DNA from: Actinomycetota bacterium | GTDB taxonomy: Bacteria; Actinomycetota; CADDZG01; WHSQ01 | Length of the DNA stretch: 5,239 nt | Direction of reading: 5' to 3' | Assembly (NCBI GenBank): GCA_013695055.1 | Contig: JACDBF010000272.1 | Location: 1 to 5,239, forward strand | Shown here: piece by piece, positions 1 through 4,462 of the stretch | Numbering within the stretch: the stretch's first letter is position 1 | Layout: the number at the start of each line of letters is the position of its first letter | Translations under genes and position numbers: made by a program | Notes under the pieces: generated by a model | What the model saw: only the letters and a program-made list of their open reading frames with translations | What the model was told of the DNA's origin: nothing | The model's database searches: none

Positions 1-245
1 GCCGCGGGTTGCGCTTCGGCTTCCGCAGCAGACCCGGGCGCGGCCTCGGCAGCGGGAGCGTCGCCGGCGCTCGCGCCGCGTTCCGGCGCGGGAGCGGTTG
101 AGGAATCCGGCTTGTTCGGGCTCGTCGAGCCGCGCTGCGCCCGCACGCGCGCGGCCTTCGCCCTGCCTTGGGCGACCGCAGGCGAAGAGCCCTTGTCGGT
201 CTCCTCCTTGAGAACCTGCTCGAATACCTCGTCGGGGGTAGGCAT
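1..245 (-). CDS. Partial CDS: N-terminus of an Ala/Pro-rich protein in the cytochrome b cluster
   Basis: This reading frame is open from an ATG at 245 to the window edge, giving 81 codons with no stop; the C-terminus is missing. The first ~35 residues look like a charged amphipathic helix (begins MPTPDEVFEQVLKEE, then a Lys/Arg/Ala-rich stretch ending near RVRAQR). After that comes a low-complexity Ala/Pro/Ser/Glu segment with no hydrophobic run, typical of a flexible linker. No signal peptide is visible, so the N-terminus is probably cytoplasmic. An AAGGAG ribosome-binding site lies at 257-262, 11 nt before the start. The gene begins 27 nt after the cytochrome b stop, so it is probably co-transcribed and may encode another subunit, for instance the C-terminal half of cytochrome b or a cytochrome tethered behind a linker. 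I do not recognise the family, and the function is inferred from position only. Confidence 0.7.
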   Translation of the reverse strand, partial: MPTPDEVFEQVLKEETDKGSSPAVAQGRAKAARVRAQRGSTSPNKPDSSTAPAPERGASAGDAPAAEAAPGSAAEAEAQPA

Positions 246-256
246 GCTTCGCTTTT

Positions 257-262
257 CTCCTT
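257..262 (-). promoter_or_regulatory. Ribosome binding site AAGGAG
   Basis: A good Shine-Dalgarno match on the minus strand, 11 nt upstream of the ATG at 245. It supports that start for the Ala/Pro-rich gene, which is otherwise hard to validate because only its N-terminus is visible. Confidence 0.5.
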
Positions 263-272
263 CGGTTGGTCC

Positions 273-1046
273 CTACATGGGACCGGAGATTCCTCCGTCC
301 TTCCGAATCCGCCAGAAATGTATCGAGATGAAGATCACGATGATGAACGGTAAGAACAGCACGTGAAGCGTGTACCACCTGAGGAGCGTCTCGGCCCCGA
401 TGACCGGGCCCCCGAGCAGCGCGAACTGCACCTGATTGCCTATGACCGGAGAGTTCTTCATCATCTCGGTGCCCACCGTCACCGCCCAGACCGCGAGCTG
501 GTCCCAGGGAAGCAGATAGCCGGTGAAAGCCAAGAGGAGCGTCAGGAGCAGGAGGATCACCCCGACCACCCAGTTGAACTCGCGCGGAGGCTTATAGGCG
601 CCGGTGTAGAAGACGCGCGCCATGTGCAGGAACACCGTGATGACCATGAGGTGCGCCCCCCAACGATGGAGGTTGCGGACCAGGAGCCCGAAAGAGACCT
701 GTGTGCTGAGTCGCTGCATGTCCGCGTAGACGAAGTCGACCGAGGGCCGGTAGAAGAACATCAGGTAGATGCCCGTGATCGTGAGCAAGATGAACAAGAA
801 GAAGGACAGCCCCCCCAAACAGAGCGTGTAGGACAGCTTGATCCCGTGGCGCTTCACCTTCACGGGGTGCAAGTGATAGAGCAGCGAGTTCATGACCACA
901 TAGGCGCGATTTCGCGGCGAGTCCGCGTAACCGGCCCTGAACATGGAGCCGGGCCTGAAGATCGAACGCCACAGCTGCCCCTTTTGGAGCTGGTCCAAAC
1001 GCTCGTTCAGCTTCTCCTTGGGATTCCAGCCGGCAGTCTTAGCCAC
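273..1046 (-). CDS. Cytochrome b6-type cytochrome b (N-terminal, haem-binding half)
   Basis: A 257-aa integral membrane protein that should carry the two b haems of a quinol:cytochrome c/plastocyanin-type oxidoreductase. Four hydrophobic helices are visible at about residues 73-98, 119-148, 160-180 and 222-246. The haem ligands are H127 and H141 (HX13H, in RNLHRWGAH...FLHM) and H228 and H243 (HX14H, in YTLHVLFLP...SIHFW). The HX14H spacing, the GYLLPWDQ motif and the RIRKDGGISGP ending match cytochrome b6/QcrB rather than long mitochondrial-type cytochrome b, which has the second half fused. Cys76 in LCLGGLSF aligns with the b6 cysteine that holds haem ci. The ~70-residue N-terminal extension is longer than in plant b6. 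The start is GTG at 1046 with GAGGAG nine bases upstream; no in-frame ATG precedes it before the ferredoxin stop. The subunit IV half (PEWY) is not in this ORF. Confidence 0.93.
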   Translation of the reverse strand: MAKTAGWNPKEKLNERLDQLQKGQLWRSIFRPGSMFRAGYADSPRNRAYVVMNSLLYHLHPVKVKRHGIKLSYTLCLGGLSFFLFILLTITGIYLMFFYRPSVDFVYADMQRLSTQVSFGLLVRNLHRWGAHLMVITVFLHMARVFYTGAYKPPREFNWVVGVILLLLTLLLAFTGYLLPWDQLAVWAVTVGTEMMKNSPVIGNQVQFALLGGPVIGAETLLRWYTLHVLFLPFIIVIFISIHFWRIRKDGGISGPM

Positions 1047-1061
1047 CCATCGACTCTCCTC

Positions 1062-1478
1062 TTAGGCCTTCTGTGATCCAGGAACCGTGCCCATGGCGCG
1101 ACCGCCGCGCTTCTTGCCACCGGCGACCTCGCTCTGCACGAGCGCGCCGGTGGGGCATCTCTCCACACACAGGTTGCACCGTGTGCACGCGTTGTCGTCG
1201 ATGAGAAAGAGGATGTCCTCTCCTTCCATCTGGCTCGACAGCGCGACATTGCCGGCCTGCTCCACCGCATCCGGTGAGAGCATGAAGATGCAGTACCACG
1301 GGCAGATATCCACGCATCCCTCGCAGAGGATGCACTGTTCGGGGATGAAGTCGATGAAGCGCTTGGGCTTCACTGCCCCCTTCAACCACTCGTCGTCGAC
1401 GAGGCCCATCTCGTAATCGGACCTGAAGAGGGGCTTCTCGATGATCTCCATAGACTTGGGGTCGGGAGCTTTCGGCAT
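1062..1478 (-). CDS. Ferredoxin-like protein with two [4Fe-4S] clusters
   Basis: A 138-aa soluble iron-sulfur protein. Cluster motif one is CILCEGCVDICP (C49, C52, C55, C59) and motif two is CTRCNLCVERCP (C98, C101, C104, C108), both CX2CX2CX3CP as in bacterial dicluster ferredoxins. About 38 residues separate the motifs, longer than in minimal ferredoxins. An extra Cys63 follows motif one (CPWYC). The C-terminus is a basic Lys/Arg/Gly tail. There is no signal peptide or twin-arginine motif, so it probably works on the cytoplasmic side. The chosen ATG at 1478 lies 4 nt after the preceding stop; the frame is open further upstream, but that stretch overlaps the upstream gene and looks noncoding. 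M10 (ATG at 1451) is an alternative start. The gene lies directly upstream of cytochrome b, so it is probably an electron-transfer subunit or donor for that complex. Its exact partner is inferred. Confidence 0.9.
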   Translation of the reverse strand: MPKAPDPKSMEIIEKPLFRSDYEMGLVDDEWLKGAVKPKRFIDFIPEQCILCEGCVDICPWYCIFMLSPDAVEQAGNVALSSQMEGEDILFLIDDNACTRCNLCVERCPTGALVQSEVAGGKKRGGRAMGTVPGSQKA

Positions 1479-1482
1479 CTTC

Positions 1483-1854
1483 CTACTTTCCCGACATGTA
1501 GCCCTTGACGGGGTCCTGCAAGCCCTTGGCCCCGGTTCGCCTTTGCTTGCTCTTCTGCCAGAAGTAGGCGCCGCCAAGCATGACCGTCAGCGCTCCCATC
1601 TGAACTCCATTGGCTACGATGTCGCGAATGATCTGAATCTGCGTGGTGTTGAGACCCCGTTCGTTGACCCCGGGGATGCTCTTGGAGAATTCGATGAGCG
1701 CGGCGATCTCCTGATCGGCTTTGTAGATGATCAGCGAGGGAACCTGGCCGAGGACAATGATCGATACCACCCAGATCAGCAAGCCGATAAGGATCGCGCG
1801 CGTCCACGTCATCGGGCGATCGGTGTATTTGTAGACGCGGTCTCTCATCGCCAT
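1483..1854 (-). CDS. Small two-helix membrane protein, unknown, first gene of the cytochrome b cluster
   Basis: A 123-aa protein I do not recognise. It has a basic N-terminus (MAMRDRVYKYTDR), a first transmembrane helix at about residues 19-42, a polar ~40-residue loop with an amphipathic look (contains GVNERGLNTTQ), a second, shorter hydrophobic helix at about 82-99 (GALTVMLGGAYFW) and a basic C-terminus (KSKQRR...). The positive-inside rule puts both ends in the cytoplasm and the loop outside. There are no cysteines and no haem or metal motif. It sits 4 nt before the ferredoxin gene and heads the ferredoxin/cytochrome b cluster, so a structural or anchoring subunit of that complex is the simplest inference. 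Start ATG at 1854; a second ATG two codons in (1848) is possible. Neither has a Shine-Dalgarno site, but a -10-like box lies 8 nt upstream of the first. Confidence 0.82.
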   Translation of the reverse strand: MAMRDRVYKYTDRPMTWTRAILIGLLIWVVSIIVLGQVPSLIIYKADQEIAALIEFSKSIPGVNERGLNTTQIQIIRDIVANGVQMGALTVMLGGAYFWQKSKQRRTGAKGLQDPVKGYMSGK

Positions 1855-1862
1855 AGGCGGTC

Positions 1863-1868
1863 ATCATA
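1863..1868 (-). promoter_or_regulatory. Candidate -10 box (TATGAT) of a leaderless promoter
   Basis: Minus-strand TATGAT matches the TATAAT consensus at five of six positions. Only 8 nt separate it from the ATG at 1854, so transcription would start at or within a few bases of that ATG. That fits the absence of a Shine-Dalgarno site there. The only candidate -35 at 16-17 bp spacing is a T-rich run (minus-strand T6 at 1885-1890), a poor match to TTGACA. It would drive the cytochrome b cluster separately from ccm. Confidence 0.35.
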
Positions 1869-1933
1869 GCAACGGGCCCGGCAGAAAAAATGCGACTTTG
1901 TGCACTTGAGCAGGGAAACCTTGCGTGCGAAGT

Positions 1934-1960
1934 CCGGCGTTATGTGAAGCCCCACGCCGG
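1934..1960 (-). terminator. Weak hairpin after ccmD, possible terminator
   Basis: CCGGCGT (1934-1940) and ACGCCGG (1954-1960) form a perfect 7-bp GC-rich stem with a 13-nt loop, about 9 nt after the ccmD stop. No U-run follows directly; the only T-run on the transcribed strand is some 45 nt further on. This is therefore not a textbook intrinsic terminator; it could act as an RNA 3'-end stabiliser. Confidence 0.3.
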
Positions 1961-1969
1961 GCCGACGAT

Positions 1970-2107
1970 CTAGCGAACGGGCGGCTCCTCGAGCTCACTG
2001 AGTCTGCGCTCGAGCGTTTTCTGGCGCGCGCCCAACGACAGCAGGTAGCCGCCGATCCCGGCCCAGACGGCTAGAAAGGCGATTGCGAGCCACGCCAGAT
2101 CGCTCAC
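1970..2107 (-). CDS. ccmD: CcmD, small haem exporter subunit
   Basis: A 45-aa ORF with a GTG start at 2107 and a TAG stop at 1970-1972. It begins VSDLAWLAIAFLAVWAG and continues into GGYLLSLGARQKTLERRL before an acidic tail (SELEEPPVR). This is the CcmD layout: one N-terminal transmembrane helix (about residues 4-25), then a charged cytoplasmic helix, normally 40-70 aa in total. CcmD joins the CcmABC complex and helps release haem-loaded CcmE from the ATP-driven transporter. The start overlaps the ccmC stop by GTGA, as ccmB overlaps ccmA, which supports both the GTG start and translational coupling. CcmD sequences are poorly conserved, so the call rests on size, topology and position. Being short and GTG-started, it is easily missed by gene callers. 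Confidence 0.85.
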   Translation of the reverse strand: MSDLAWLAIAFLAVWAGIGGYLLSLGARQKTLERRLSELEEPPVR

Positions 2108-2931
2108 GTCGCCTCACCCACGGGATTCCCCGCGGGCACTCGCTGCGGCTCGGCCGGGTTTCGGGATTCGGTTGCGACCGCGAGACTATCGACTCGATCT
2201 GCCAGCCGTCCCAGTCTCGTCCGCAACGACAGCAGCCACGCGAACAGAAGCGTGAAAGCCGCAAGCGAGGCGAAGAAGGCTGCCAGCTCCGCACCTCCCA
2301 GGCCCGAGTCCGCGGCCGGATTGGACACTGTGGGGCCGGAGGGATGCAGTGTTCGCCACCACTGGACCGAGAAGTGCACGATCGGAACGTCGACGAAGCC
2401 CGTGATGCCGATGACGGCGGCCAGGCGCCCGGCGCGCGCTCCGTCGGTAGTCAGGTTTCTGATGAACAGATAACCGACGTAGGTAAGCCACAGAACGAGC
2501 GTCGAGGTGAGGCGCGCATCCCATTGCCACCACGTTCCCCACACGGGCCGCGCCCAGATTGGGCCGGTGATCAGAACGAGCGTGCAGAAGACGACGCCGA
2601 TCTCGGCAGCCGAGTGGGCCAGCAAGTCCCATCGACGGCTAGCCGTGCGGAGATAGGCGATCGAGGCTAGAAAGACGATTGCAAACGAGAGGTAGGAGAT
2701 CCACGCCGCCGGCACGTGGAAGTAAAAGATTCGTTGCAGCTGACCGCCCATGCTTATGTCGGCCTCGCGGGCCACGAAGAAGACCAGATAGAGCGCAACT
2801 GCCACCGAGGCCCAGGCAGCGAGGCCGAGGACATCCGAATAAGACCGGCGGGCAGCGCCTTGAGAGCTCATCCACCAATTAAAGACCCATCTGAGCGGAT
2901 CAGCGTTCGAAATTCGAACGTTTTCCGGCAT
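2104..2931 (-). CDS. ccmC: CcmC, haem-presenting membrane protein of System I
   Basis: A 275-aa multi-pass membrane protein that binds haem on the outer face of the membrane and hands it to the chaperone CcmE. The tryptophan-rich haem-handling signature WGTWWQWDARLT is at residues 131-142. The two external histidines expected to ligate haem are H72 (YFHVPAAW) and H196 (in HFSVQWWRTLHP), corresponding to the E. coli CcmC pair. Six hydrophobic segments can be seen at about 33-53, 76-94, 107-125, 142-158, 168-187 and 214-236. A polar ~35-residue C-terminal tail and a ~30-residue N-terminal lead make it longer than the usual ~245 aa. ATG 2931 lies 21 nt after the ccmB stop without a clear ribosome-binding site; ATG 2871 (residue 21) is an alternative start. 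The gene overlaps ccmD by 4 nt. Confidence 0.95.
   Translation of the reverse strand: MPENVRISNADPLRWVFNWWMSSQGAARRSYSDVLGLAAWASVAVALYLVFFVAREADISMGGQLQRIFYFHVPAAWISYLSFAIVFLASIAYLRTASRRWDLLAHSAAEIGVVFCTLVLITGPIWARPVWGTWWQWDARLTSTLVLWLTYVGYLFIRNLTTDGARAGRLAAVIGITGFVDVPIVHFSVQWWRTLHPSGPTVSNPAADSGLGGAELAAFFASLAAFTLLFAWLLSLRTRLGRLADRVDSLAVATESRNPAEPQRVPAGNPVGEAT
2904..2920. repeat. Perfect short palindrome in the 5' end of ccmC
   Basis: CGTTCGAA and TTCGAACG are perfect inverted arms around a single base, lying between codons 4 and 10 of ccmC if ATG 2931 is used. A one-base loop cannot form a tight RNA hairpin without opening inner pairs. It could be a dimeric protein-binding site or chance. 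Confidence 0.4.
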
Positions 2932-2952
2932 AGAACGGAAAGTTGGGCCCGG

Positions 2953-3669
2953 TCAGTCGAGCGCGAGCTCGAATGTCAGGGCGGCCACCACCCCATAGAT
3001 CACGTCGAAGGCCAGCAGGATCGCGAACCAACCTCGGCCGGCCATGTCATCGAAGGCCGCGCCCAGGAAGAGGTCTGCCGTCAGCTCGATCGCGGCGATG
3101 AAAACCGGCACGAGCGTGGGGAGGGCCAGCAGCGGCAGGAGGAGCTCGCGGCTGCGCGTCTGAGCGGCGACGGCGGCAAAGAGCGTTCCGGCGGCCACGA
3201 AACCCAGATCGACCAGCACGATGACTCCCAGCAAAGGCAGCCAGCCGGCCCCCAGGTCGATGGCGAAGAACAGCGCCAGGGACGGGACGACTACGGCCTC
3301 GACGCACGCGACGAACACGAGATTGGCCGCCGCCTTGGCGATGAACAAGCCGCTCCTATCCACCGGCGCCAGCAGCAGCGCGTCGATCGCGCCCTCTTCA
3401 CGTTCCACTTCGAAGGTGCGCGCGAAGCCGATGAGCCCGGCGAATAGGACCGTGATCCAGAGAAAGCCTGCCTCCACGTAGGCGAGGGCCACCGTCAGCT
3501 TGGTGGGGCGAGCGGTTGCCGGGAGCTCGGGAACGGCAAACGCCAGGACGAGCGCGACCGTGAAGGCGAATGCCAGCATGGGAGGAAGGGTGTCCCGTCC
3601 CCTGAGCTCGACGCGCAGGTCCTTGATCGCCAAGGCAGAGGTCTTGGCAAGGAAGCCGGAGGGCCTCAC
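2953..3669 (-). CDS. ccmB: CcmB, haem exporter ABC permease
   Basis: A 238-aa permease that works with the ATPase CcmA to power release of holo-CcmE. It opens with the family's cytoplasmic lead KDLRVELRGRDTLPPM (residues 16-31). The cytoplasmic coupling signature follows the second helix: FEVEREEGAIDALLLAPVDR at 86-105. Six hydrophobic segments are visible at about 31-46, 66-84, 107-136, 143-168, 176-196 and 214-234. The length is close to the usual ~220 aa. I place the start at GTG 3669, where GTGA overlaps the ccmA stop. The same frame stays open upstream across most of ccmA, but that stretch is Arg/Ser/Pro-rich shadow sequence and not part of the protein. The ccmC start follows 21 nt after the stop. 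Confidence 0.95.
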   Translation of the reverse strand: MRPSGFLAKTSALAIKDLRVELRGRDTLPPMLAFAFTVALVLAFAVPELPATARPTKLTVALAYVEAGFLWITVLFAGLIGFARTFEVEREEGAIDALLLAPVDRSGLFIAKAAANLVFVACVEAVVVPSLALFFAIDLGAGWLPLLGVIVLVDLGFVAAGTLFAAVAAQTRSRELLLPLLALPTLVPVFIAAIELTADLFLGAAFDDMAGRGWFAILLAFDVIYGVVAALTFELALD

Positions 3670-4331
3670 GCTCTCGGCGCGGGCTCCCGAGCCCGGCTGT
3701 AGCGACCTTCCACCACCACCCGCCCTTGTTTGAGAATGACTCCCCCGGCCGCATACGCCTTCAGGCGCTTTGCCCCATGAGTGGCGATGAGCGCGGTTCG
3801 CTCTGGACCGCTCCATCCCTGGATCGCGCGCGTCACCTCCTCGGCGGCGTCGTCGTCGAGATTGGCATAAGGCTCGTCGAGCAGCAGGAGATCGGGCCCG
3901 TGCAGCAAGGCGCGTGCCACGGCCGCGCGACGCTTTAACCCGGCCGAGAGCTCGCCGGCGCGCGTTTGCAAGCGATTGGAGAGGCCCACCTCCTCCGCTA
4001 CCTCGAGTCCCCGCCTTGCCGGCAGGTCGTAGAGGCGGGCGAAAAGGCTGAGGTTCTCTTCGAGCGTGAGGCGGGGATAGAGGCCGGATTCGTGCCCCGC
4101 GTAGCCGACCCTCCGCCTGAAGCCCTCGTCGGACGAGGAGATCGGCCGGCCGCACAGCTCGACGGTCCCGGCGCTGGGGCGGAGCAGGCCGGAGAGCACG
4201 CGCAAGAGGGTGGACTTGCCGGAGCCGTTGGGCCCAAAAAGGCCGATGACGCCGGGGCCGAGATCGAGATCTAGACGGTCGAGGGCGAGGGTGCGACCGT
4301 AGGTGACCGTGAGGCGCCGAATGGAGATCAC
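3666..4331 (-). CDS. ccmA: CcmA, haem exporter ABC ATPase
   Basis: A 221-aa cytoplasmic ATP-binding subunit of the CcmAB transporter. With the GTG at 4331 as residue 1, Walker A is GPNGSGKST (33-41), the ABC signature is LSAGLKRR (128-135), Walker B is LLLLDEP (148-154), the D-loop is ANLD (156-159) and the switch histidine is H185 (IATHG). The Q-loop glutamine is replaced by His (GHESGLYPRLT, H80), as is typical of CcmA proteins. I chose GTG 4331 because the recognisable ABC fold starts right there (VISIRRLTVTYG) and because this GTG sits in a GTGA motif like those of ccmB and ccmD. An in-frame GTG at 4391 would add 20 residues translated from a hairpin repeat, which look non-native. The 3' end overlaps ccmB by 4 nt. 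Confidence 0.94.
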   Translation of the reverse strand: MISIRRLTVTYGRTLALDRLDLDLGPGVIGLFGPNGSGKSTLLRVLSGLLRPSAGTVELCGRPISSSDEGFRRRVGYAGHESGLYPRLTLEENLSLFARLYDLPARRGLEVAEEVGLSNRLQTRAGELSAGLKRRAAVARALLHGPDLLLLDEPYANLDDDAAEEVTRAIQGWSGPERTALIATHGAKRLKAYAAGGVILKQGRVVVEGRYSRAREPAPRA

Positions 4332-4462
4332 GAGACGAAGCAGCCACGCCGAGTGGGTGACAGATGTCGCATTGCGCCACTCATCACCCACTCGGCAGTG
4401 GAGATCACGAGACGGGCTCGGCCGGTGAGCAGAAAATCACGAGACGGGCTCGGCCGGTGAGC
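4322..4462 (-). repeat. Triplicated gene-junction repeat with conserved GTGA stop-start sites
   Basis: On the plus strand, a 27-bp unit starting ATCACGAGACGGGCTC occurs perfectly at 4404-4430 and 4436-4462 (32-bp period). A 16-bp piece, TGGAGATCACGAGACG, recurs at 4322-4337 and 4399-4414 (77-bp offset). Read on the minus strand, each copy ends CGTCTCGTGAT: the TGA stops the upstream frame and the overlapping GTG can start the next. The copies sit at 4437-4440 (end of the upstream gene), 4405-4408 and 4328-4331 (ccmA start). Two mini-ORFs lie between them: 11 codons (4440 to 4405) and 26 codons (4408 to 4328), each ending exactly at the next GTGA. The region looks like an ancestral single overlap that was duplicated. 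Confidence 0.85.
4344..4401. repeat. Long inverted repeat (hairpin) just upstream of ccmA
   Basis: GCCGAGTGGGTGA (4348-4360) and TCACCCACTCGGC (4384-4396) are perfect 13-bp inverted arms. The stem extends outward by four more pairs (CCAC 4344-4347 with GTGG 4398-4401) with one bulged A at 4397. The 23-nt loop can fold a small inner hairpin around GTCGCATTGCGCC. It lies between two of the direct-repeat copies, like a palindromic insertion flanked by a duplicated target. It might be a REP-like element or a remnant of an IS end; I cannot assign a family. Confidence 0.8.

Larger units (their letters stand above)
1855..1969. other. Intergenic gap between the ccm operon and the cytochrome b cluster
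   Basis: A 115-bp stretch with no credible coding on either strand. It is the only sizeable gap in an otherwise tightly packed minus-strand run. It contains a 7-bp hairpin next to ccmD, a six-base A/T run at 1885-1890 and the TATGAT box. These suggest an operon boundary, although read-through cannot be excluded. Confidence 0.6.

Noticed and set aside
363..1076. 237-codon plus-strand ORF opposite cytochrome b
   Set aside because: Its composition (Arg/His/Glu/Gln/Asp-rich, no domain) is that of an antisense frame of a GC-rich membrane protein gene, and the minus-strand cytochrome b is unmistakable.
1479..1577. N-terminal extension of the ferredoxin frame to 171 codons
   Set aside because: The added residues overlap the preceding gene and read as Arg/Ser/Pro-rich shadow; ATG 1478 lies just after that gene's stop.
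1382..1867. 161-codon minus-strand ORF overlapping the two-helix protein and ferredoxin
   Set aside because: It is a third-frame shadow with His/Arg/Asp-rich composition and no hydrophobic segments. The two genes it overlaps have clear features.
1885..1890. T6 run (minus strand) as an intrinsic terminator
   Set aside because: No stable GC-rich hairpin directly precedes it; the 1934-1960 hairpin is over 40 nt away.
2083..2670. 195-codon plus-strand ORF opposite ccmC
   Set aside because: Antisense shadow with an Arg/Gly/Pro-rich sequence and no recognisable features.
2716..3447. 243-codon plus-strand ORF opposite ccmB and ccmC
   Set aside because: It spans two well-supported genes on the other strand and has shadow-type composition (Gln/Glu/Arg/Asp-rich).
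3670..4380. Upstream extension of the ccmB frame to a 475-codon fusion-like ORF
   Set aside because: The added ~237 codons are Arg/Pro/Ser-rich and overlap ccmA in another frame. The CcmB family sequence starts right after the GTG at 3669.
4332..4391. Longer ccmA from GTG 4391
   Set aside because: The extra 20 residues are translated from the hairpin repeat. The family's N-terminus begins at GTG 4331, which also fits the GTGA pattern.
4322..4462. CRISPR array
   Set aside because: The repeats are two tandem copies plus one partial copy with irregular, coding-derived sequence; there are no regular spacers or cas genes.
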